Of a stretch of 64,000 bases of DNA, positions 1 to 11,695 are shown one piece after another. The translations under genes were made by a program, and so were the position numbers. Each line of letters opens with the position of its first letter. Positions within the stretch are counted from its first letter, which is position 1. The stretch comes from Ricinus communis. Taxonomy: Eukaryota; Streptophyta; Magnoliopsida; Malpighiales; Euphorbiaceae. The notes beneath the pieces were generated by a model that was not told the DNA's origin, ran no database searches, and saw only the letters and a program-made list of their open reading frames with translations. The stretch lies in the NCBI RefSeq assembly GCF_019578655.1, contig NC_063264.1, positions 14,434,429-14,498,428 of the forward strand. The letters are read 5' to 3'.

Positions 1-3000
1 ATCTGAGAAAACAACCCCGTAAAAGTAGTGCAATTGTGAGTTCAAGAAAACAGCCTCGTAGAACGGGCAAAATTTCTTGATATGAGAAAACAACCCCGTA
101 ATACAGGAAAATTTATCAATTAGAGAAAATAGCCCAGTAATTTCGGTATATTTGTGAGTGTGAGAAAACAACACCTTAAATGGGTTAATTTTATAATATG
201 AGAAAACAACCCCGTAAAAGCAATATATTTATCGATATAAGAAAATAACCTCGTAAAACATGTATATTAATGAATTTGAGAAAACAACCCAATAATTGTG
301 CTAATAATTGAATATGAGAAAACGACCACATAAAAGTGGTATCTTTATCAACATAAGAAAATAACCCCGTAATTTCTATATATTTATGAATTTGAGAAAA
401 CAACCCCATTATAATGCTAATAATTTAATATGAGGGAACGACCTATAAAAGTGGTATATTTATCAATATAAGAAAATAACCCGTTAAAATGTGTATATTT
501 ATCAATCTGAGAAAACAACCCCGTAAAAGTAGTGTAAATGCGAGTTTAAGAAAATAGCCTTGTAGAAGGGGTAAATTTTTTAATAAGAGATAACAACCCC
601 GTAAGAGGGGTCTATTTATAAATATTAGAAAGCAATCCAGTAATATGGGGATATTTATCAATCAGAGAAAATAACCCCGTAATTTTGGTATTTTTATGAG
701 TTTGAGAAAACTACCCCTTAAATGGATTAATTTTATAATATGAGAAAACAACCCCGTAAAAGGGGTATATTTGTCAATATAAGAAAACATCCCCTTAGAA
801 TGTGTATATTTATTAATCTGAGAAAACAATCTCGTAAAAGTAGTGTAATTGTGAGTTTGAGAAAACAGCCTCGTAGAAGGGGTAAATTTTTTAATATGAG
901 AAAACAAACCCGTAATACGGGGATTTTTATCAATCAGAGAAAATAATTCCGTAATTTTTATATATTTCTGAGTATGAGATAACAACCCCTTAAATGGATT
1001 AATTTTAGAATATGGGAAAACAACCCCGTAAAAGGGGTATATTTGTCGATATAAGAAAATAACCCCGTAAAACGTATATATTTATGAATTTGATAAAACA
1101 ACCCCATAATAGTGCTAATAATATAATATGAAAAAACAACCTCGTAAAAGTAGTTTATTTATCAATATAAGAAAATGACTCCGTAAAACATGTATATTTA
1201 TGAATCTGAGAAAACAACCCTCTAAAAGTCATGTAATTTCGAGTCTGAGAAAACAACCTCGTAGAGGCGGTAAATTTTTAATATGAGAAAATAACCCCAT
1301 AATATGAAGATATTTATTAACTGAAAAAAATAACCAAGTAATTTTGGTATATTTGTAAGTGTGAGAATACAATCTCTTAAATGGGTTAATTTTATAATAT
1401 GAGAAAATAACCCCGTAAAAGGGGTATATTTGTCAATATAAGAAAATAACCCCGTAGAATGTGTATATTACTGAATTTGAGAAAACAACCCCATAATAGT
1501 GCTAATAATTTAATATGAGAAAACGACCTCGTAAAAGTGGTATGTTTATCAATATAAGAAAATAACCCCATAAAACGTGTATATTTATGAATCTGACAAA
1601 ACAATCTCGTAAAAGTAGTGTAATTGCGAGTCTGAGAAAACAGCCACGTAGAAGGGTTAAATTTTTAAATATGAGAAAACAACCCCGTAATAAATGGATA
1701 TTTATCAAAGGCAGAAAATAACCCCGTAATTTTGGTATATCTGTGAGTATGAGAAAACAACCCCGTAAAAGGGGTACATTTGTCGATATAAGAGAACAAC
1801 CCGTAAAAGTGGTATATTTATCAATTTGAGAAAATAACTCCGTAAATCGTGTATATTTATGAATGTGAGAAAACAATCCCGTAAAAGTAGTATAATTGCT
1901 AGTCTGAGAAAACAGGCTGGTAGAAAGGGTAAATTTTTTAATATGAGAAAACAACCCCGTAATATGGGATATTTATCAATCGGAGAAAATAATCCCAAAA
2001 TTTAGGTATATTATAGTTTAATTTTATAATATGAGAAAACAACCCCGTAAAAGGGGTATATCGATATAAGAAAATAACCCCGTAAAATGTGTATATTACA
2101 GAATTTGAGAAGACAACCCCATAACAGTGCTAATAAATTAATATGAGAAAACGACCCCGTAAAAGTGGTATGTTTATCAATATAAGAAAATAATCCCGTA
2201 AAATGCGTATATTTATGAATCTGAGAAAACAATCTCGTAAAAGTAGTGTAATTGCGAGTCTGAGAAAACAGCCTCGTAGAAGGGGTAAATTTTTTAATAT
2301 GTGAAAACAATCTCGTAAGAGGGGTATATTTACAAGTATTAGAAAATAACCACGTAATACGGAGATATTTATCAATCGGAGAAAATAATCTCGTAATTTT
2401 GGTATATTTGTGAGTATGAGAAAACAACCCCTTAAATGGATTTTATAAGATGAGAAAACAACCATGTAAAAGGGAAATAATTGTCGACATAAAAAAATAA
2501 CCTCGTAAGATGGGTATATTTATAAATATTAGAAACAAACCCCGTAATACGGGGATATTTATCAATCAGTGAAAATAACCCCGAAATATTGGTATATTTG
2601 TGAGTAAGAGAAAACAACCCCTTAAATGGGTTAATTTTAGAATATGAGAAACCAACCTTGTAAAAGGGAAATATTTGTCGACATAAGAAAATAACCCGTA
2701 AAATATGTATATTTATGAATTTGACAAAACAACCCCATAATAATGCTAATTATTTTATATGAAAAAACAACCCCGTGTAAGTGGTATATTTATCAATATA
2801 AGAAAATAACCTCGTAAAACGTGTATTTTTATGAATCTGAAAAAACAACCCTATAAAAGTAGTGTAATTGCGAGTCTGAGAAAACAGCCTCGTAAAAGGG
2901 GTAAATTTTTTCATATGAGAAAACAACCCCGTAGTACGGGGATATTTATCAATATTAGAAAACAACCCCGTAATTTTGGTATATTCGTAATTATGAGAAA

Positions 3001-3025
3001 ACAACCCCTTAAATCGATTAATTTT
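1..3025 (+). repeat. 39-bp satellite array, block 1
   Basis: Tandem 39-bp (sometimes 38-bp) monomers share the core AGAAAAYAACCCCGTAA followed by an AT-rich tail. Successive monomers differ in a fixed order; recognisable variants end in GGGGTATATTTGTCGATATA, CGTGTATATTTATGAATTTG, AGTGCTAATAATTTAATATG, GTAGTGTAATTGCGAGTCTG and GGGTTAATTTTAGAATATG. About ten variants make one higher-order unit near 388 bp. The block starts before the window and ends at the target site of the LTR element beginning at 3026. It is colinear with 41693-45399. Open frames here are by-products of the 13-codon period. The strand given is the one carrying the core as written. Confidence 0.93.
3021..3025. repeat. Left target-site duplication of LTR A
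   Basis: ATTTT lies directly before the TG of the element and is repeated directly after its terminal CA at 6068-6072. The unoccupied paralogous site at 45395-45399 has a single ATTTT, which confirms a 5-bp duplication. That length is typical of LTR-retrotransposon integration. Confidence 0.88.
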
Positions 3026-3775
3026 TGTAATACCCGGAATTTTTATATATTTAATAATGAGTTTTTATTTAAGTTAATTTTAGCTTCATTTTTATTTGGT
3101 TTAATTTGAAATGATTTAATGTAAATTTTAATATTAGTCAATTAAATGAATTATTTTTCTATACCCAATTAGTTTGAAATTTTAAGAATTAATTAAGTAA
3201 ATTATTTGAAGGGTAGATTATATTTTTGGTTATTCTAATTTTTTCCCAATGTATATGTATATGTATAAATAAAATTATATATATTGGGGAATTATGAAAG
3301 AATTTGTAAAGGGTGTTTTCATAAAAGAATTTTAGGAAAATTGGTATTTTAATTAGTTAGTGGTATTAAATTTTAAGTTGAAAAATAATTAGCAAATTGA
3401 TTATTTAATTTAATTGTGTGTAGGATTTAATTGGAGGATTATTTTGGAATAAGGATTAAAAGTATAATTTTATTCTTATGAGGGTTTAATAAAAATTTGT
3501 ATGTTTGGTATTTTTATAAATAAATGTGTCGGCAAGGGTATTTTTATAATTGTGTATTTTTCAATAATTCTAATTTGGCCCAAATTAATTAGCTAGAGGC
3601 TTAATTGAAAGGCTAAACAAAAGTTTGGGGGTTAATTAGAAATTCTGCAGGGTAAAATTGTAAGTAATTAAGAAAGTTGAAGGACCAAATTGTAATAAGG
3701 AAAAGTTCAGGGGCCTAATGTCAATATGGAGAAGAAGAAAAGAAAAGAAGGATCGGGGAGAGAGGAAAAATCGGG

Positions 3776-4340
3776 AGAAGAGGTGGCTCGTTGCCATGGG
3801 CAGTAGGTGTTCCCGTCATCCTTTGGGCCTCAGCGAAGGCAGTCGGTGAGTGCGGCCGGTGACAGCGTGGAGATGGTGGCGGGCCCGGCGTTGTGTTGGT
3901 AAATTCACGCGAGGAGGCGGTGGCAGAAGGTTGTTCTGGCCCGGCGTGCCTTTGGCCGATCTTGGTGGCGATCGGCTCCTCTCGAAAAGAGCTTCCTTTG
4001 GCGGCCGGTGGCCAGTTTGGTGGCCGGAGGAGGAGTTCCAAATAAGTGGTGGCGGTGTTTTCGTGAGCTCACGGCGAGCTATGGACGATCGAGAGGGCAT
4101 ATCCGACTCTCACATTTCGAAGCTTGCAATGGCACCGGTTTCGTGGTGATGGGCTCGTTTACCGTCGGCGGTCGAGATCAATGCGCAAATCTCTCCGGAT
4201 GATCGGGTGTCAGATTGGAAAATCGGAAGTAGGGATCGTCATCAGCGCGTCGTTTTGAGTTCGATGGTGAGTTCGGATCGTCAATCGGACTCCGGCGGCT
4301 GGAAGCAAGTAGACCGACCAACCGAGCGTCTCGGTAATTT
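3776..4340 (+). other. GC-rich block inside LTR A
   Basis: GC content rises sharply against the AT-rich surroundings. The block is shared with copies C (about 29755-30300), B (about 18850-19450, reversed) and D (about 56340-56900, reversed), including the conserved GCAATGGCACCGGTTTCGTGG-like stretch. It carries many short overlapping open frames on both strands, but none keeps its reading frame between copies, so I do not call a gene. A promoter or leader role inside the LTR is possible but not shown. Confidence 0.55.
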
Positions 4341-5164
4341 TCTCTGGCCTGTAATTTTGGAAATTCTTGGTTTAATTGTGTGTCTATTAGATTATATTGA
4401 GTATTTGATGATATTTGTGAGTAAAAAATAATTGTTTGTTAGTTGCCTGCCTCGTGTTTTGTAATGTGTAGTGGAGTCGGGAAAATAGTGAAGTTTGGGG
4501 ACCCGACCCCCGTTGTTTAAATTGTTGGATATTTGAAGTGTTTTTCTAGTAGGTCTTGGACCCGTTTTACGGGGGTAGATGTCCATGTTGTAGGGGAGGT
4601 TCTGTGATTTTTAGGAATTTGCAGTCGAGATTCTTGATCGGTCTTGGGAGTCGGACCTAGGATTAATGATTGTTGTTTCAGCATAATTGCTAAATTATTT
4701 TTTCGTGATTAGATGATCTGTCTGTTCGGCTCGCTCCAACCGAGGCACCGGAGCAGAGCTAGGAGGTCGCCTAATTCTGTGAGTTAAAGTCATTTAATCA
4801 TTGCGCTATTGCTAAGTCTGATTTTAATATGCTATTTTAGAATTTGTGCTTAATATGATTATTAATATCGCAAAATAAATGATTTCACTTGATTATTAAT
4901 TATTGAAATAATATAAATATTATTATTAGTAACGTTATAATAATACAAACATTATTATTTTTCCCCTCACGAATTGCATGTTGTTTTACCCTAAATCTTT
5001 AATCTTTATTTCGATATGTGTTGGATGATTTCATTAGACAATGATATTTATTATGTGTGATGATTGCGGTTTGGGAAATGTGGCTTTCGTAGAACATGCC
5101 ACCTTATGGGTTACATCAGGACCGCGTGCGCACCGGTAATGATCATGGACGGGTAATAAGATTT

Positions 5165-5485
5165 TCTTATGAGTTCGACCTGGTCGAGCATGGCTCTCTG
5201 GGCTGATTTAAGTAAATTGCGGTAATAAGATTATTATGAGTTTGCCACAGTCGAGCTCGCTCTACAGGCGCCAAACTTATTGAATATTAAGTGACCGGAC
5301 TAGAGTTAAGGACCAGTCGAGCTTCACTCTGGGGCGCCTTGATCTATTGGAATAAGATGCCTCAAGTAAAAAGGTCCGCATGTGGGCATTGCTCTTTGGG
5401 TGCGGGATTATTTGGATACTTAAGTTACCAGACTGGAGGTTAGGTCCCTGGTCGAGCATTGCTCTCTAGGAGCCAGTCTTATTGG
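5165..5485 (+). repeat. Hairpin minisatellite inside LTR A
   Basis: About five diverged units of roughly 70 bp each centre on GTCGAGCATTGCTCTCTGG, with starts near 5173, 5247, 5315, 5388 and 5447. GAGCATTGCTC is self-complementary, so each unit can form a short hairpin. Equivalent blocks lie in the other LTR copies (B about 17885-18150, D about 55450-55630, C about 31190-31480, E about 37330-37500) with differing unit numbers. No function is known to me. Confidence 0.7.
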
Positions 5486-6067
5486 ATTAAGAGAGCCAAA
5501 AGGCTACTAGAATTTGGAGTTAGGGTTCTACTGAGCCACTCATCCCGTAAAAGTAAAAATATATTATTTATTTATTATGGTATGATTATAATATGAGTTG
5601 TATTTACGTGCATGGTTGATGTACTGATTTGAGTGATTAATATTTTCTGTGAAGACTGCAATAGTCTCCAGATTATTTGATTTTAACTCACTCTAGAGGT
5701 ATGATCTCAATTTATTTTTTCGGATGCGTGGTATTAGTCTTCCGACTCTTATTCGTGCTTGACTCCTTCATCATCGGGTGATGTATTTGATTTGGTATAT
5801 AAATTGGTAAATCTTAGATTCTCCGCAGTAGTAATAGTAGATGTATCAGTTGTAAATTTTCTGAGTTTCGGGTCTCACCTAGATCTTCTGGCAGACCGAT
5901 TTAATTGTGTAAAAGTTAATGTTATTGTAAATTATGGCATTAATAATAGTAAAAGTTGAGATAAGATTGGTTTGAGTTGTGAGTGTCATGCTTACTATGG
6001 GATTCGGTGGCCTTATGGCTACCCATTCTCTAGTGCCGGTCACGGGCCCACGGATGGGTTCGTGACA

Positions 6068-6072
6068 ATTTT
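6068..6072. repeat. Right target-site duplication of LTR A
   Basis: ATTTT directly follows the terminal GTGACA of LTR A and matches 3021-3025. Confidence 0.88.
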
Positions 6073-9000
6073 AGAATATGAGAAAACAACCACGTAAAAG
6101 GAAAATATTTGTCGATATAAGAAAATAACCCCGTAAAACGTATATATTTATGAATTTGACAAAACAACCCCATATTAGTGCTAATAATTTAATATGAGAA
6201 AATGACCCCGTAAAAGTGGTATATTTATCAATATGAGAATATAACTCCATAAAATGTGTATATTTATGAATCTGAGGAAACAACCCCGTAAAAGTAAAAT
6301 AATTGAGAGTCTATGAAAACAGCCTCGTAAAACGGGTAAATATCTTAATATGAGAAAACAATCCCGTAATACAGGGATATTTATCAATCAGAGAAAATAA
6401 CCCTGTAATTTTTGTATATTTGTGAGTATGAGATAACAACCCCTTAAATGGGTTAATTTTATAATATGAATAAACAACCCCGTAAAAGAGGTATATTTAT
6501 CAATACAAGAAAATAACCCCGTAAAACGTGTATGTTAATGAATTTGAGTAAACAACCTCATAATAGTGCTAATAATTTAATATGATAAAATAACCCCGTA
6601 AAATTAGTATATTTATAAATATAAGATAATAACTCTGTAAAACGTGAATATTTACGAATATGAGAAAACAACACCATAACAGTAGCGTAATTGTGAGTCT
6701 GAGAAAACAGCCTCGTAGAAGGGAAAAATTTTATAATATGAGAAAACAACCCCGTAATACATGGATATTTATCAATCGGAGAAAATAACCTCGGAATTTT
6801 GGTATATTTGTGAGTATGAGAAAACAACCCCGTAAAAGGGGTACATTTGTCGATATAAGAGAATAACCTCGTAGAACGTGTATATTTATGAATTTGAGAA
6901 AACAACCCCATGATAGTGCTAATAATTTAATGTGAGAAAACAACCCCGTAAAAGTGGTATATTTAACAATATAAGAAAATAACCTCGTAAAAGTGGTATA
7001 TTTAAAAATATAAGAAAATAACCCCGTAAAACGTATAAATTTATGAATCTGAGAAAACAACCCCATAAAAGTAATGTAATTAAGTAGAAAACACAATGAA
7101 AGGATAAATTTTTCAATATGAGAAAACAACCACGCAATACAGAGATATTTATCAATGGGAGAAAATAACCTCGTAATTTTGGTATATTTGTTAGTGTGGG
7201 AAAACAATCCTTTAAATGGGTTAATTTTATAGTATGAGAAAAAACAACCCCTTAGAAGGGGTATATTTGTCGATATAAGAAAATAACGTCGTAAAATGTG
7301 TATATTTATGAATTTGAGAAAACAATCCCATAATAGCGCTAATAATTTAATATGAAAAAACGACCCCGTAAAAGGAGTATATTTGTGAGTATGAGAAAAC
7401 AATCCCTTAAATGGGTTAATTTTATAATATGAGAAAACAACCACGCAAAAGGGGTATATTTGTCGATATAAGAAAATAACCCGATAAACGTTTATATTTA
7501 TGAATCTGAGAAAACAACACCATAATAGTGCAAATAATTTAATGTGAGAAAACAACCCCGTAAAAGTGGTACATTTATCAATATAAAAAAATAACCTTGT
7601 AAATCGTGTATATTTATGAATCTGAGAAAACAATCCCGTAAAAGTAGTGTAATTGCTAGTCTGAGAAAATAGGCTCGTAGAAGGGGTAAATTTTTTAATA
7701 TGAGAAAACAACCCCGTAATATGGGATATTTATAAATCGGAGAAAATAATCCCATAATTTATGTATATTTGTGAGTATGAGAAAACAACCTCTTAAATAG
7801 GTTAATTTTATAATATGAGAAAACAACCCCGTAAAAGAGGTATATTTGTTGATATAAGAAAATAACCCTGTAAAACTTGTATATTTATGAACTTGAGAAA
7901 AAAACCCCATAATAGTGGTAATAATTTAATATGAGAAAACGACCCCGTAAAAGTGGTATATTTAACAATATAAGAAAATAACGTTGCAAATCATGTATAT
8001 TTATAAATCTGAGAAAACAACACCGTAAAAGTAATGTAATTGCGAGTTTGAGAAAACAACCTCGTAGAAGGGATAAATTTTTTAATATGAGAAAACAACT
8101 CAGTAATACGGGGATATTTATCAATCAAGAAAATAATCCCGTAATTTTGGTATAATTGTGGGTATGAGAAAATGACCCCTTAAATGGGTTAATTTTAGAA
8201 TATGAGAAAATAACCCTGTAAAAATGGTATAATTTTCGATATAAGAGAATAACCCCGTAAAACTTGTATATTTATGAATGTGAGAAAACAATCCCATAAT
8301 AGTGCTAATAATTTAATATAAGAAAACAACCCCGTAAAAATGGTACATTCATCAATATAAGAAAATAACCCCATAAAACGTGCATATTTATGAATCTGAG
8401 AAAACAACACTGTAAAAGTAGTATAATTGCGAGTCTGAGAAAATATTCTCGTGGAAGGGGTAAATTTTTTCATATGAAAAAATAACCCCGTATATTTATA
8501 AATTGGAGAAAATAACCCAGTAATATTGGTTTATTTGTGAGTATGAGAAAACAATCGCTTAAATGGATTAATTCTATAATATGAGAAAACAACCCTGTAA
8601 AATGGGTATATTTGTCGATATAAGAAAATAACCTCGTAAAACGTGTATATTTATGAATTTGAGAAAACAATCCCATAATAGTGCTAATAATTTCATATGA
8701 GAAAATGACCCCGTAAAAGTGGTAGATTTGTCAATATAAAAAAATAACCCAGTAAAATGTGTATATTTATGAATCTCAGAAAATAATCTCGTAAAAGTAG
8801 TGCAATTGCGACTCTAACAAAACAGTCTCGTAGAAAGGGTAAATTTTTTAATATGAGAAAACAACCTCGTAAAATGGTATTTTTATCAATATAAGAGAAT
8901 AATCCCGTAAAGCGTGTATACTTATGATTTGTCAAAATAACCCCATAATAGTGCTAATAATTTAATATAAGAAAACGACCTCGTAAAAGTGGTATATTGA

Positions 9001-10227
9001 TCGATATAAGAAAATAACCCCGTAAGATGTGTATATTTATGAATTTGAGAAAACAACCCCGTAAAAGTAGTGTAATTGCGAGTCTAAGAAAATAGCCTCG
9101 TAGGAAGGGCAAATTTTTTAATATGCGAAAACAAAGCCGTAATACGGGGATACTTATCAATCGGAAGTAATAACCCCGTAATTTTGGTATATTTGTGAGT
9201 ATGAGAAAACAACCCCGTAAAAGGGGTATAGTTGTCGATATAAGAAAATAACCCCGTAAAACGTGTATATTTATGAATTTGAGAAAACAACCCCATAATA
9301 GTGCTAATAATTTAATATGAGAAAACGACCACGTAAAAAGGGTATATTTGTTAATATAAGAAAATAACCCTGTAAAACGTGCATATTTTTGAATCTGACA
9401 AAACAACCCCATAAAAGTAGTGTATTGCGAGTATGAGAAAACAGCCTCGTAAAAATGGTAAATTTTTTAATATGAGAAAACAATCCCGTAAGAGGTGTAT
9501 ATTTATAAATATTAGAAAACATCCCCGTAATACGACGATATTTATCAATGGGAGAAAATAACCTAGTAATTTGGGTATATTTGTGAGTATTAGAAAACAA
9601 CCCCTTAAATAGATTAATTTTAGAATATGAGAAAATGACCCTGTAAATACGAGGATATTTATCAATCGGACAAAATAATCCCGTAATTTTGGTATATTTG
9701 TGAGTATGAGACAACAACCTTTTAAATGGGTTAATTTTAGAATATGAGAAAACAACCCAGTAAAAGGGGTATATTTGTCCATATAAGAAAATAACACTGT
9801 AAAAACATGTGTACTTATTAATTTAACAAAGCAACCCCATAATAGTGCTAATAATTTAATATGAGAAAACGACCTTGTAAAGTGGTATATTTATCAATAC
9901 AAGAAAATAACCCCGTAAAACGTGCATATTTATGAATCTAAGAAAACAACACTGTAAAATTAGTATAATTGCGAGTCTGAGAAAATATTCTCGTGGAATG
10001 GGTAAATTTTTTCATATGAGAAAACAACCCCGTAATACGGGAATATTTATAAAGTGGAGAAAATAACCCAGTAATATTGGTTTATTTGTGAGTATGAGAA
10101 AACAACCAGTTAAATGGGTTAATTTTATAATATGAGAAAACAACCCCGTAAAAAGGGTATATTTGTTAATATAAGAAAATAACCTCATAAAACGTGTATA
10201 TTTATGAATTTGAGAAAACAACCCCAT

Positions 10228-11695
10228 AATAGTGCTAATAATTTAATATGAGAAAACGACCCCGTAAAAGGGGTATATTTGTTAATATAAGAAAATAAGC
10301 CCATAAAACGTGTATATTTTTGAATCTGACCAAACAACCCCGTAAAAGTAGTGTAATTGCGAGTATGAGAAAACAGCCTCGTAGAAGGGGTAAATTTTTT
10401 AATATAAGAAAACAATCCCGTAAGAGGTGTATATTTATAAATATTAGAAGACAACCCGTAATATGGTGATATTTATCAATCGGAGAAAATAAACCCATAA
10501 TTTGGCTATATTTGGGAGTATGAGAAAACAACACCTTAAATGGATTAATTTTAGAATAAGAGAAAACAACCCTATAAAAGAGGTATATCTGTCGATATAA
10601 GAAAATAACTCTATTAAACGTGTATATTTATGAATTTGACAAAACAATCCCATAATAGTGCTAATAATTTAATATGAGAAAATGACCCCGTAAAAGTGGT
10701 ATAATTGCGAGTATGAAAAAATACCCTCGTAGAAGGGGTAAATTTTTTAATATGAGAAAATAATCCCATAGACGGGGATATTTATCAATATTAGAAAACA
10801 ACACCGTAATTTTGGTATATCTGTAAGTATGAGAAAACAGCCCCTTAAATGTGTTAATTTTAGAATATGGAAAAACAATCCCGTAAAATTGTTATATTTT
10901 TCGATATAAGAAAATAACACCGTAAAATGTGTATTTTTATGAATTTGAGAAAACAACCCCATAATAGTGCTAATAATTTAATATGAGAAAACGACCCGTA
11001 AAAGGGGTATATTTGTTAATATAAGAAAATAAGCCCATAAAACGTGTATATTTTTGAATCTGACCAAACAACCCCGTAAAAGTAGTGTAATTGCGAGTAT
11101 GTGAAAACAGCCTCGTAGAAGGGGTAAATTTTTTAATATAAGAAAACAATCCCGTAAGAGGTGTATATTTATAAATATTAGAAGACAACCTGTAATACGG
11201 TGATATTTATCAATCGGAGAAAATAAACCCATAATTTGGCTATATTTGGGAGAATGAGAAAACAACACCTTAAATGGATTAATTTTAGAATAAGAGAAAA
11301 CAACCCTATAAAAGAGGTATATCTGTCGATATAAGAAAATAACTCTATTAAATGTGTATATTTATGAATTTGACAAAACAATCCCATAATAGTGCTAATA
11401 ATTTAATATGAGAAAATGACCCCGTAAAAGTAGTCTAATTGCGAGTATGAAAAAATACCCTCGTAGAAGGGGTAAATTTTTTAATATGAGAAAACAACCC
11501 CGTAGACGGGGATATTTATCAATATTAGAAAACAACACCGTAATTTTGTTATATCTGTAAGTATGAGAAAATAGCCCCTTAAATGTGTTAATTTTAGAAT
11601 ATGGAAAAACAATCCCGTAAAATTGTTATATTTGTCGATATAAGAAAATAACACCGTAAAATGTATATTTTTATGAATTTGAGAAAACAACCCCA
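10228..11695 (+). repeat. Tandem duplication of a 734-bp satellite block
   Basis: 10228-10961 and 10962-11695 are near-identical copies offset by 734 bp, about two higher-order units. They share private variants such as CGACCCCGTAAAAGG or CGACCCGTAAAAGG followed by TTTGTTAATATAAG, GACCAAACAACCCC, and TTATATTTKTCGATATAAG. The paralogous position in the other segment (48178-48976) holds one copy only, so the duplication postdates the segmental duplication. Unequal exchange or replication slippage are the likely routes. Confidence 0.8.

Larger units (their letters stand above)
3026..6067 (+). mobile_element. Solo LTR of a Ty3/gypsy-type element (copy A)
   Basis: The element is 3042 bp, begins TGTAATACCCGG, ends GGGTTCGTGACA and is flanked by ATTTT on both sides. 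Orientation is inferred from related copy E: its GTGACA end is followed by a tRNA-iMet-like primer-binding site, so that end is the LTR 3' end and copy A points plus. No gag or pol frame is present, so I read it as a solo LTR left by LTR-LTR recombination; a large non-autonomous element is possible. LTRs of about 3 kb are known in the Tekay/Del chromovirus group, but that lineage is only a guess here. Inside are a purine-rich GAA tract (about 3727-3775), a GC-rich block (3776-4340) and a hairpin minisatellite (5165-5485). The paralogous site in the second segment is empty, so this insertion is comparatively young. Confidence 0.8.

Noticed and set aside
740..946. Plus-strand frame with RKQPRxRGIF repeats resembling a basic, arginine-rich repeat protein
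   Set aside because: It is the same 13-codon artefact on the other strand; similar frames appear at 2831, 48262 and 53769 with no flanking gene signals.
1..3025. CRISPR-like array, because of short regular repeats with varying tails
   Set aside because: The variable parts recur in fixed order in every higher-order unit rather than being unique spacers, the DNA is eukaryotic, and no cas genes are present.
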